DNA from: Caryophanales bacterium
GTDB lineage: Bacteria > Bacillota > Bacilli > Exiguobacteriales > Exiguobacteriaceae
DNA length: 52,638 nucleotides
Reading direction: 5' to 3'
NCBI GenBank assembly: GCA_902362975.1
Contig: CABIYO010000017.1
Location: forward strand, 1-52,638
The notes under the pieces were generated by a model. That model was not told the origin of the DNA. It saw only the letters and a list, made by a program, of their open reading frames with translations, and did no database searches. Below are positions 17,564 through 24,934 of this stretch, piece by piece. Every line of letters starts with the position of its first letter. The first letter of the stretch is position 1. A program made the translations under genes and the position numbers.

Positions 17564-17851
17564 TTACTTTCGTCCTATGATCAGCGTGGCTTGCTTTAAA
17601 ATGTCGTTCTCCATCTCGAGTTGCCTTGCTTGCGCAGGTCGCGAAGTTCGCGCTTCGTCACTCAGGTTGTCCGCCGCCTTGAACGTTCCGGTCGCACGGC
17701 TCTGGTTAATCCAACGGGTCAGGGCTGACGGTGTCAGGTCATACTCTAAGATGAGATCGACTCGTGGTTTTCCGTTTAAATAGAGTTGGACGACTTGTTC
17801 CTTGTACTCGTCTGTGAAAGTGCGGGCTGCTCTTGCTGCTCTTTTGGTCAT
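17564..17851 (-). CDS. IS3-family transposase OrfA
   Basis: A 95-residue helix-turn-helix protein: TFTDEYKEQVVQLYLNGKPR, LEYDLTPSALTRWINQ and a C-terminal leucine-zipper-like coiled coil (RQLEMENDILKQATLIIGRK). ATG 17851 has GAGGAG ten bases upstream, better than longer starts. The OrfB frame begins past its stop after an A-rich stretch where a programmed frameshift would normally fuse the two. It reads intact, though its OrfB partner is broken. Confidence 0.85.
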   Translation of the reverse strand: MTKRAARAARTFTDEYKEQVVQLYLNGKPRVDLILEYDLTPSALTRWINQSRATGTFKAADNLSDEARTSRPAQARQLEMENDILKQATLIIGRK

Positions 17852-17929
17852 GTCTGGTACTCTCCTCATATGGATAATTTGTTTCAGTTTAATTGACCTC
17901 CACATTTATGTCCAACTTAGTGTGGACCA

Positions 17930-18166
17930 TCCAAAGTCGACGACACGATGCGCCGGACGTTCGGACACCGGGAGCTCGACACTGTCGTCTCCGGACGAGG
18001 GAAGTCGAAGGCGTGCGTCGCGACGTTCATCGAGCGGAAGAGCCGGTTCTATCTCGCTCTGCCGATCGCGGACGCGCTGGCCAAGATCAACGGGCGGCCG
18101 AGAAAATGCCTGAACTGGAAAACCGCACAAGAGGCTTTCACCGAGGAAGTGTTGCGCTTAATTTGA
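17930..18166 (+). pseudogene. IS30-family transposase, C-terminal fragment with internal deletion
   Basis: The frame reads FGHRELDTVVSGRGKSKACV, ATFIERKSRFYLALPIAD, then jumps to AKINGRPRKCLNWKTAQEAF and TEEVLRLI and stops at 18166, inside the right terminal repeat. IS30 transposases have about 100 residues between FYLA and NGRPRK that are absent here. It is the counterpart of the N-terminal fragment at 16530. Confidence 0.85.
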
Positions 18167-18197
18167 CAAACCGTCTTAAAGATAGGAGAGTGTTACA

Positions 18198-19367
18198 ATG
18201 AAAAATATTACAGTTGTAGGAACGGGTTATGTAGGTCTTTCAATATCTACGCTACTTGCTCAGTATAACAATGTGATTGCTTTAGATATTTTAAAAGAAA
18301 AAGTCGATATGATTAATGCCAAACGGTCTCCAATCGTTGATGCAGAAATCGAGAACTTTTTACAGAATAAAAAATTGAATTTAGTCGCAACCACTGATAA
18401 TTTGACTGCTTTTAAAGATGCGGAATACGTTGTCATCGCAACACCGACAGATTATGATCCAGAACGTAATTATTTCAATACTCGTACTGTTGAAAGTGTA
18501 ATTGCGACTGTGCTCGCAATCAATCCAGACGCCATTATGGTCATTAAATCAACTGTACCAGTAGGTTATACAGAAGAAGTGAAAGAAAAATTTGACACTG
18601 AAAACATTATCTTCTCGCCAGAATTTTTGCGTGAAGGTCAAGCGCTACATGATAACCTTTATCCTTCGCGTATCGTGGTCGGTGAGCAGTCAGAACGTGC
18701 TGAAGTCTTTGCAAACTTATTAAAAGATGCTGCAATTAAAGAAGATATTGAAGTACTGTTAACTGATTCAACTGAAGCAGAGGCCATCAAATTGTTCTCG
18801 AACACCTATTTGGCGATGCGTGTCGCATTCTTCAATGAATTGGATACATATGCCGAAGTGCGTGGTCTGAATTCGAAACAAATTATCGAAGGTGTCGGGC
18901 TCGATCCGCGTATTGGTTCTCACTACAATAATCCTTCGTTTGGTTATGGTGGGTATTGTTTACCGAAAGATACGAAGCAACTTCTTGCTAACTACGAAGA
19001 TGTACCAAACAACATCATTGGTGCAATTGTTGATGCGAACCGTACACGTAAAGATTTTGTGGCAGAATCAATTTTGAAACGAAATCCAAAACGTGTTGGA
19101 GTCTATCGTTTGACGATGAAAACAGATTCGGACAATTTCCGTGCGTCTTCAATCCAAGGGATTATGAAGCGTATTAAGGCGAAAGGTGTCGAAGTTGTCG
19201 TATATGAACCTGTTTTAAAAGAGGACACATTCTACAACTCACCCGTCATCAATGATTTTGAGCAATTCAAAGAAACTGTGGATGTTATCGTCACGAATCG
19301 ATTGCATCCCGAACTTGAAGATGTTGCTGATAAAGTGTACACACGTGACTTGTACAGTCGTGACTGA
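18198..19367 (+). CDS. ugd: UDP-glucose 6-dehydrogenase, locus 1
   Basis: Oxidises UDP-glucose to UDP-glucuronate with NAD. The 389-residue protein has the NAD motif VGTGYVGLS, then [48 protein letters not shown], the substrate Lys in [14 protein letters not shown] and the catalytic Cys in [10 protein letters not shown]. This is the compact class, like E. coli Ugd. AGGAG precedes the ATG. It is the last gene of locus 1 and starts 31 bases after the IS30 relic; if it lost the operon promoter, an internal promoter must drive it. The second dehydrogenase at 51083 belongs to a different subgroup. Confidence 0.95.
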   Translation: MKNITVVGTGYVGLSISTLLAQYNNVIALDILKEKVDMINAKRSPIVDAEIENFLQNKKLNLVATTDNLTAFKDAEYVVIATPTDYDPERNYFNTRTVESVIATVLAINPDAIMVIKSTVPVGYTEEVKEKFDTENIIFSPEFLREGQALHDNLYPSRIVVGEQSERAEVFANLLKDAAIKEDIEVLLTDSTEAEAIKLFSNTYLAMRVAFFNELDTYAEVRGLNSKQIIEGVGLDPRIGSHYNNPSFGYGGYCLPKDTKQLLANYEDVPNNIIGAIVDANRTRKDFVAESILKRNPKRVGVYRLTMKTDSDNFRASSIQGIMKRIKAKGVEVVVYEPVLKEDTFYNSPVINDFEQFKETVDVIVTNRLHPELEDVADKVYTRDLYSRD

Positions 19368-19379
19368 GTAATACAACAC

Positions 19380-19414
19380 GCAGAGCAGTCTAATCAACTG
19401 CCCTGCACTTTTTA
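19380..19414 (+). terminator. Terminator ending polysaccharide locus 1
   Basis: A nine-base stem (19380-19388 with 19398-19406, one A-C mismatch) followed by ACTTTTTAAA, 12 bases after ugd. Its AT tail may also serve the converging integrase gene. Confidence 0.6.
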
Positions 19415-19483
19415 AAATTAAATTGGACTAGTTAACTATTTTAATATTTTTGTAATCATTTGCCTACTAAACACATTTAAAAG

Positions 19484-20404
19484 TTACATCTGTTTCTTCG
19501 AGAGCTTGTTCACCTCCCGATTCTTCACATTCAACACTTCAATCGTTTCTTGATTCTGTTCTTTCGAGATGTGCAGGTACAGCTCGGTCGTCTCGGTCGA
19601 AGCATGACCGAGTAATCGACTGATCTTTGTGATTTTGACATCGGCGTTATAGAGCTCGGTTGCGAAGCTGTGACGGAGGACGTGGCTCGTGATTCCGAAT
19701 CCGAGCTGTTCCTCTGATACTTCCAAGAGATATTTATTCACATAGTTCGCGCGGACTTTTGAACCGTTCGGCATGATGAACAAGTATCGCGAGTCCTTGT
19801 CTGTTTTTGGCCGCTCGACCTGAATATAACGCTCCAACGATTTTCGGACCCGTTCGGTCATCGGCACTTCTCGCATTTTATTCCCTTTCCCGTGTCGAAT
19901 GATGATGTCGTTCGACTCAAACGATACATCCTCGAGTTTTAAATCTAACGTCTCACTGATTCGGAACCCCGCATCGCAGCCAATCAAAAAGATGTTATAC
20001 AATGTCGCGTTGTGTGCATGGTGCAGCAGTTGATTCACCTGTTCCCGATTTAAAGTCACATATTCCCGTTTTGTTTCGGCACCGGGTACATTAACGAATG
20101 CGAACGGATTAAGTGAAATCCATCCTCGGGCGACCGAGTAAGTCATGAACGACTTGAGTACACTCACATATTTTTTAATCGTGTTAAACGCTAGCTCTTC
20201 ATCTACTAGTTTGTCTCGGTACGGGAACGCGTGGTCAGTTTCATCCACGTCTTTTAAGAAAATTACATTCGACTGCTGCATCATCTGTTCGAATCGACGT
20301 AGCGTGTTCCGATACGTCTTTACCGTCTCAGGTGATCGTTGTTGCCGCATCTCTACATCTTCCAGGTAACGCGTGATTGCTTCTTTGATTTGAATCGGTT
20401 CCAT
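19484..20404 (-). CDS. Tyrosine recombinase (phage-integrase/XerC-D family)
   Basis: A 306-residue site-specific recombinase. The N-terminal SAM-like DNA-binding domain (RSPETVKTYRNTLRRFEQMM) is followed by a catalytic domain with the Arg in GCDAGFRISETL, HVLRHSFATEL (His and Arg), LGHASTETTELYLH (His and the nucleophile Tyr). All five catalytic positions look intact. I start at ATG 20404 because AAGGAG lies eight bases before it and overlaps the alternative GTG at 20413. It follows the sigma-like gene by five bases, so the two are one operon. Not an obvious prophage: no phage genes are near. It may act on local inverted repeats (20891-21049) or on distant sites. Confidence 0.9.
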   Translation of the reverse strand: MEPIQIKEAITRYLEDVEMRQQRSPETVKTYRNTLRRFEQMMQQSNVIFLKDVDETDHAFPYRDKLVDEELAFNTIKKYVSVLKSFMTYSVARGWISLNPFAFVNVPGAETKREYVTLNREQVNQLLHHAHNATLYNIFLIGCDAGFRISETLDLKLEDVSFESNDIIIRHGKGNKMREVPMTERVRKSLERYIQVERPKTDKDSRYLFIMPNGSKVRANYVNKYLLEVSEEQLGFGITSHVLRHSFATELYNADVKITKISRLLGHASTETTELYLHISKEQNQETIEVLNVKNREVNKLSKKQM

Positions 20405-20409
20405 TGTTT

Positions 20410-20862
20410 TCACTCCTTCGAATAAATCTCTTCTCGCAACTCACGTTGAACGTCCGCCTTATACGCCCGCAATCGGCTTGCGGAGTAGTCGAGCGTCTGT
20501 TCCGTGCCGTCAATCAGGTGACAGAGAAGTTCGAAGTGGCGTGGGGATAGGTTCTTTCGTTGTTCGTCGAGCCAGTCAAACAGATGACGCTCGGATGTCA
20601 TACATTGCTCGGGGAGCCGTTCGGCTGCGACCTCGTGTTTCAAATGTCGGGCATTCTTTTGTTGATGGTTCAAGATTGCCCCACGAATGCGCTGGAAGCA
20701 GTACGTCTTCGATAGCGTACAGCCTCGGCCTAAAGCTTCCCATAGGGCGATGCGTGCAATTTGGACACAGTCGTCCTGCTCGTTCGGGTGGATGTTCAAG
20801 TGGCGGATGACGTAATGAATCATCGGCTCCCATTCTGCAATTTGTTCGTCAATCGTTTTCAT
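20410..20862 (-). CDS. Sigma-70-region-2-like protein
   Basis: A 150-residue protein whose N-terminal half looks like sigma region 2: YVIRHLNIHPNEQDDCVQIA, RIALWEALGRG and FQRIRGAILNHQQKNARH, the core-binding and -10-recognition segment. The C-terminal part (LSPRHFELLCHLIDGTEQTL, ASRLRAYKADVQRELREEIY) could be a weak region 4, but no firm helix-turn-helix is visible. It may be a small alternative sigma factor or a sigma-derived regulator. It sits immediately upstream of the tyrosine recombinase in one operon. What it transcribes cannot be told. Confidence 0.7.
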   Translation of the reverse strand: MKTIDEQIAEWEPMIHYVIRHLNIHPNEQDDCVQIARIALWEALGRGCTLSKTYCFQRIRGAILNHQQKNARHLKHEVAAERLPEQCMTSERHLFDWLDEQRKNLSPRHFELLCHLIDGTEQTLDYSASRLRAYKADVQRELREEIYSKE

Positions 20863-20890
20863 GTTCCATTCTTTTCCGAGCGCTCTTTCG

Positions 20891-21049
20891 TATTCCTAGG
20901 TTAGAGCGAGTATAAACGCTATTCCCCACGCCTAGCGACCGCCCTTATCACACATAAGCCCAGGGGATATTTGCGATAACATAGGAATTAAGGTGACAGA
21001 GGCGTTAGGCATTGGTGTAACAACGACAGAAAGGAGAAGAATAGCGTTT
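20891..21049. repeat. Nested inverted repeats upstream of the sigma/recombinase operon
   Basis: AAACGCTATTC at 20914-20924 and GAATAGCGTTT at 21039-21049 are perfect 11-bp inverted copies 114 bases apart. Inside and beside them, TATTCCTAGGTT (20891-20902) and AACATAGGAATTA (20978-20990) form a second, imperfect pair. They lie in a gene-free stretch (20863-21133). They could be recombinase sites, an operator or a large hairpin. Confidence 0.45.
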
Positions 21050-21133
21050 CTTTCCTGATGGCGTTGTATTAACCAGCGAAACGACACGAGTGACCGGTTT
21101 TAGTGAGAATTCAACGAGCTGTTTTTAAGGGAG

Positions 21134-21310
21134 ATGGTGCAAACCGTCTCGATTCCTGTGATTGCAGAAGGGAATGTGATCACACCGGAACACACGCGAC
21201 GTCTCCTTGAACTTGGAGCGTATTCGGTCGTCGGTGGTGCTACTACAAGGCCGCAACAGATTGCGAAGCGGTTTGTGGAAGCGATTCAGCCTGTCACCCA
21301 GGTAACTTAG
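21134..21310 (+). pseudogene. nanE: C-terminal remnant of N-acetylmannosamine-6-phosphate 2-epimerase
   Basis: The frame from 21134 reads [40 protein letters not shown] and FVEAIQ, then stops at 21310. This is the end of NanE, with the family's phosphate-binding GG-A-x-TRP motif (one residue shorter than usual, VVGGA). Only about 58 residues of about 230 remain. Stop codons lie just upstream in the frame and no NanE-like sequence is seen there. It directly precedes galM. I call it a relic; a small expressed peptide is less likely. Confidence 0.75.
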
Positions 21311-21370
21311 GTGTAAGTCGTTCAATATGAGGGAATCAATAGGCAATGACTTGATAGGATGGGTGATGGC

Positions 21371-22333
21371 ATGAAACAAGCGACGATTCAAAACGCCAAC
21401 GGCATGACACTATCCGCCATCGACTATGGCTGTGCGATGACGGAACTGACGGCCCCGGACCGGGACGGCAATCTCGACTCGGTCATCTTGAAATATGGTG
21501 ACGTCTCTCAATACTTAGAAAACCCGGTCTATCTCGGGTCGGTCGTCGGACGGATTGCCGGACGGATTCGTGACGCAGAAATCGAGGGTGTCGCCTTGAC
21601 CCCAAGCGAGGCGCCCCACCATATTCACGGAGGCGACAAAGGAATCACGGCCCGTCACTGGGAGATGGACGCCGACGAACAGTGCATTCAGTTCACATAT
21701 CTTAGTCCGGACGGGGAAGAAGGATACCCGGGGAACGTCTTCTTTAAAGTGTTATATGAACTGACGGATGACAATGAACTGATTGTCACGATGACGGCGG
21801 AGACGGACCAACTGACGTGGGTCAACCTGAACCATCACAACTACTTTAATCTCGGGGGACGCCCGACCATCCACGACCATGAGCTGACGCTACCAGCGGA
21901 TTCGGTCGGGGTGCTCGATGCGGAATCGCTGCCGACAGGGGAGTTGCGGGATGTGAGCGGAAGTCCGTTTGATTTCCGCGACGGGAAAGTGGTCCGGGAG
22001 GCGCTCGAGTCAGGAGACGAAGCGATTGCAAAAGCCGGTGGACTCGATCATCCGTTCATCTTGAAGGACGGGGAGACGAGGCTACATGACCCGGTGAGCG
22101 GACGGACGATGACGGTCGAGACGAATCAACCCGTCATGGTCGTCTATACGGGCAACTGCCTCAATGAAGAGACTCCGGTGACACTCAGTGGCCGACAAAA
22201 ACATAGTGCGATTTGTCTCGAGGCCCAGGCGTTCCCGGACGCTCCGAATCATCCAGACATCGCGACCTCGATCGAACTGAAACCGGGTGAGCTGTATCAC
22301 TCGCGGACAGTGTATCGGTTTGGGGTGGAATAA
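21371..22333 (+). CDS. galM: Aldose 1-epimerase (galactose mutarotase)
   Basis: Converts between alpha and beta anomers of galactose and related sugars. The 320-residue protein carries VYLGSVVGRIAGRI, APHHIHGGDKGITARHWE (catalytic-type His pair), WVNLNHHNYFNLGG with the second His, and the C-terminal GNCLNEETP and ICLEAQAFPDAPNHP with the catalytic Glu. I choose ATG 21371, eight bases past AGGATGG, over ATG 21359. GC-rich, like the outer flanks. It stands alone between the nanE relic and a converging nuclease gene. Confidence 0.93.
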   Translation: MKQATIQNANGMTLSAIDYGCAMTELTAPDRDGNLDSVILKYGDVSQYLENPVYLGSVVGRIAGRIRDAEIEGVALTPSEAPHHIHGGDKGITARHWEMDADEQCIQFTYLSPDGEEGYPGNVFFKVLYELTDDNELIVTMTAETDQLTWVNLNHHNYFNLGGRPTIHDHELTLPADSVGVLDAESLPTGELRDVSGSPFDFRDGKVVREALESGDEAIAKAGGLDHPFILKDGETRLHDPVSGRTMTVETNQPVMVVYTGNCLNEETPVTLSGRQKHSAICLEAQAFPDAPNHPDIATSIELKPGELYHSRTVYRFGVE

Positions 22334-22349
22334 GCTATCAAATTAATTA

Positions 22350-22397
22350 AGACCACTTCCTTTGCTTCGGAATTTGAAGCGAGGAAGTGGTCTGTTT
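22350..22397. terminator. Bidirectional terminator between galM and the PD-(D/E)XK gene
   Basis: A perfect 12-bp outer stem (22350-22361 with 22382-22393) continues with inner TGCTTC/GAAGC pairs. A TGTTTTAT tail follows on the + strand and a TTAATTAATT tail on the minus strand. It abuts the stop codon of the minus-strand gene. Confidence 0.85.
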
Positions 22398-23749
22398 TAT
22401 GGATTGATATGATTGTTTTCAGCTACCTCTTTCAACACATTAATCATACTGCTATGGAAATCTCGAAATGCGTCGGTTTCTACTAAGTCTTTCATCGTTT
22501 GATGTACATGGTTGGCGTTCGTCCAATCTGGAACATCCATCGTATCTGTATAAATGCGAGTGAACTTTTTCCCTTCTTGCTTTCCTGATTTCATAAAGGA
22601 AATTCCTTTTTCTTCGATGGCTTCCAATAGTTCAAGACGACGTTCGAAAGGAATCGGACCAACTTCGACATATAGTTTAAGTCGCTTGTCGCCTTTTCGC
22701 TCAAACCACATGATGAGCGCATAATTGAGCCAATAGCGTTTCAAGCGAGGCAACTGTTCAAGTGCAGGTAACCACTCGTTCATCACAAAGTTTGGAACAC
22801 GTGAATGTGCACTGTACACATTCAATTGCAGGTCATTTGCGAATGTTTCAAATGCCTGAGGCAGAATGTTCCCACTCACTTTAATAATGTGATCGATGGT
22901 CTGCCGCTTTCGGTTATATATGATGCGTAGATGTCTTTTGGTATCCTCATCTAACGTTTTTAAGATACGCGTCGCTTTTCGAAGGTCGACTTGTTTTTGT
23001 TTTGATGGATTGGCATTCGCAAAAAGTAGTTGAATGGCAAGCGTGTTCTCTTGATACAGCTGTAGTGCCGTACGGTCCGCTTCTTCGTTCTCGACGAGGC
23101 GCTCTTCTAACAGATTCGTGTAATACGTTAAGAAATCATAAATGTTGTCAGCAATCGTTGCACGATTCAATTCAAGTTCTTGTTTGATGATGGTCAACAC
23201 ATCACCGTAGTCGAGTACCCAATAATCTTCATGCGAAGGAAGGTCACTCGATAAGGTGAGGTAGACGGGGAGCACGTTTCGATTCGGAAACATGTCTTTC
23301 ACATGAGTAATATATCGAGTTAATTGTCCAGACGACTCACTAGAATGGAACTTATTTTCGATGAGTAAGGTGATATTGAGAGTGGGGATATCGATGAGTA
23401 AGTCAATCGATCCATTTCCCGTATACCATTCACGGTGAACAATCACGTCCGAGAGAGCTTGATGAGAGAAGGCTAAGTAATCGAACAAATGAATTTTATC
23501 TTCGTTGTCTTGTTTTGTAATGAGATGCATCAGTAATTTTCTCAAGAAGAAGCTTCCGAGGCGATGATTCTCGTTAGGATCTAATAACCAGGCGAGTACG
23601 TTCGAATGTCGAATCTCATATTGATCGACCCGTAACACTTTCAATGGATTGAATTGCTCGAATTGTTGGTGCAGTCGATTGAACTCAGGTGCATTTTCAA
23701 GCTGAAGAATGGTGTCCAGTTGAATCGATTGTTCAGAAGTGGGATTCAT
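22397..23749 (-). CDS. PD-(D/E)XK nuclease superfamily protein, unknown role
   Basis: A 450-residue cytosolic protein. The N-terminal part (VLRVDQYEIRHSNVLAWLLD, about 37-56) and the nuclease core, GSIDLLIDI followed by LLIENKFHSSESSGQLTRY (about 114-145), match the PD-(D/E)XK fold with Asp, Glu-x-Lys and a trailing Gln. This pattern is found in the PDDEXK_4 group. The remaining 250 residues are helical with no motif I know. AAGGAGG precedes the ATG. It stands alone with its own terminator and is flanked by AT-rich sequence. Such proteins sometimes serve in defence, but no partner gene is visible. Confidence 0.8.
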   Translation of the reverse strand: MNPTSEQSIQLDTILQLENAPEFNRLHQQFEQFNPLKVLRVDQYEIRHSNVLAWLLDPNENHRLGSFFLRKLLMHLITKQDNEDKIHLFDYLAFSHQALSDVIVHREWYTGNGSIDLLIDIPTLNITLLIENKFHSSESSGQLTRYITHVKDMFPNRNVLPVYLTLSSDLPSHEDYWVLDYGDVLTIIKQELELNRATIADNIYDFLTYYTNLLEERLVENEEADRTALQLYQENTLAIQLLFANANPSKQKQVDLRKATRILKTLDEDTKRHLRIIYNRKRQTIDHIIKVSGNILPQAFETFANDLQLNVYSAHSRVPNFVMNEWLPALEQLPRLKRYWLNYALIMWFERKGDKRLKLYVEVGPIPFERRLELLEAIEEKGISFMKSGKQEGKKFTRIYTDTMDVPDWTNANHVHQTMKDLVETDAFRDFHSSMINVLKEVAENNHINP

Positions 23750-23931
23750 GTAGTAGCCTCCTTAACATATAATGTAAGTTCATTAAATCATACAATGAAT
23801 TAGTATCCTTTAATAAAATTACTATAGGTATGAAATGGGAGTTAAAAAATCAAAAAACGATTTTCTTATTTCCTAAAATCTCCGAGAAAGCAGTATGACC
23901 ACTTGATAAACTACATATAAAGAATAAAGTC

Positions 23932-24711
23932 ATGGAGGCTATACATAGGAAGAAAAGTGTAAGTGGCATCATGTTAGCATTACTCTGTTTGACAGCCGTA
24001 CTGTCACCAACTCAGATTCCTTTTTCTCAAGGTCATGTGAGTAAAGTTGAAGCAGCGATTGAAAAGCAGTTTAACAAATCGAGTAAAATTTATGCATCAC
24101 GTAGTCGAAAAGCGAAAGTCATCCTTAACGTCAAAAAGAATCAGACTGTCACGGTTCTCGAGACAGTTGGTAGTTGGAGCAAGGTGCGTGTGGGTAAGAA
24201 AACGGGATGGACTGCAAACCGAGATTTGAGTGTGGTGAAGCCGAAGATCGAGATGGATCGTCCTTCCCCAACAGCTCTATTTGAAAAGGTGAAGCTAGAT
24301 TCCCGTTTCACCGAATTTGAAAGTATTCGTCTCATTGGCTATAAATATGCAAAAGGAGAACAGAATTTCCTTCAGGTGTTTCACCTCGAAGATAAAGACA
24401 TTTTAGTCATGAGACATTGGTTCGGTGACGCCTATAAACCAGGTGTGAGACCAAAAGAACGTGAGGCAATGATGAAATATCAATTTGAATCCATTCAAAT
24501 GATGGGTGAGTTGATGTACGGACCTGGTACACAAGAAGCTAAAAACTATGCGAGCGTGGCATCTGCACATATGACTGAGGTGGAACAGCTCGTCATGGAA
24601 GACTGGCATAATCGAATGCGTTATTTCAAAGAAGGAACGTTCCGTGCGAATGGAGACTCTTTTAAATATTATATGGCTGGTCCAGGAATTGAGATTGAGT
24701 TTTCTGAATGA
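23932..24711 (+). CDS. Secreted protein with bacterial SH3-like domain
   Basis: A 259-residue protein with a signal peptide (basic start, GIMLALLCLTAVLSP, cleavage probably near VEAAIEKQ). Residues about 48-100 form an SH3b-type domain (KIYASRSRKAKVILNVKKNQ, SWSKVRVGKKTGWTANRDL), typical for cell-wall binding. The remaining 150 residues are unknown. No good ribosome site precedes ATG 23932; the only GGAGG overlaps its second codon, so translation may start further in, but upstream sequence supports no longer frame. It is followed by a strong terminator. Confidence 0.78.
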   Translation: MEAIHRKKSVSGIMLALLCLTAVLSPTQIPFSQGHVSKVEAAIEKQFNKSSKIYASRSRKAKVILNVKKNQTVTVLETVGSWSKVRVGKKTGWTANRDLSVVKPKIEMDRPSPTALFEKVKLDSRFTEFESIRLIGYKYAKGEQNFLQVFHLEDKDILVMRHWFGDAYKPGVRPKEREAMMKYQFESIQMMGELMYGPGTQEAKNYASVASAHMTEVEQLVMEDWHNRMRYFKEGTFRANGDSFKYYMAGPGIEIEFSE

Positions 24712-24768
24712 AATAGGAATTCTACGTATGAATTGTAGAGTGGGAAATTAATATATGAATCATTTTAG

Positions 24769-24809
24769 AAAATGCGGAGTGAGCGAAACTGGTCACTCCG
24801 CATTTTTTG
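24769..24809 (+). terminator. Terminator after the SH3 secreted protein gene
   Basis: A perfect 14-bp stem (24769-24782 with 24793-24806) ends in a T-run. Confidence 0.88.
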
Positions 24810-24817
24810 TTGCTTAT

Positions 24818-24868
24818 GTCCCTATTTTATAAAATAGGTCATTTCGTTTTTGAAAAACGTGCTATATT
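24818..24868 (+). promoter_or_regulatory. Promoter of the giant surface protein with a perfect 18-bp palindrome
   Basis: CCTATTTTATAAAATAGG at 24821-24838 is a perfect palindrome running into GGTCAT (24837-24842). TATATT at 24863-24868 with TG at 24860-24861 is an extended -10, 20 bases later. The order and spacing copy those at 7640-7690 before locus 1. Confidence 0.55.
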
Positions 24869-24934
24869 TTTATATGGGATTTATAGGATTCATATTCAAA
24901 AACCTACATACGAGAAAAGAGAAGAGGAAAACAT

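Larger units (their letters stand above)
16713..17929 (-). mobile_element. IS3-family element, 1217 bp, inactive
   Basis: Ends TTGTCAACACTAAACT at 16713-16728 and, on the opposite strand at 17914-17929, TGGTCCACACTAAGTT match at 12 of 16 positions. The element encodes OrfA and OrfB on the minus strand in the usual overlapping order. OrfB is broken. No clear 3- or 4-bp target duplication remains (TGAA to the left, TCCA to the right), which fits decay or a deletion after insertion. Confidence 0.82.
16429..18164 (+). mobile_element. IS30-family relic, split by an IS3-family element
   Basis: The 16-bp ends AAATTAAGTGCAACAC (16429-16444) and GTGTTGCGCTTAATTT (18149-18164) are inverted repeats with one mismatch. 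The left part holds the N-terminus of an IS30 transposase and the right part its C-terminus. An IS3-family element occupies 16713-17929 between them. Sequence is GC-rich compared with the glycan genes around it. It separates the glycosyltransferase at 15656 from ugd at 18198. Confidence 0.8.

Noticed and set aside
19484..20862. A prophage or integrative element anchored by the integrase
   Set aside because: No phage structural, replication or excision genes and no tRNA attachment site are nearby; the partner gene is sigma-like.
21846..22300. Antisense open frames inside galM
   Set aside because: They follow from the high GC codon pattern of galM and have no start signals or recognisable domains.
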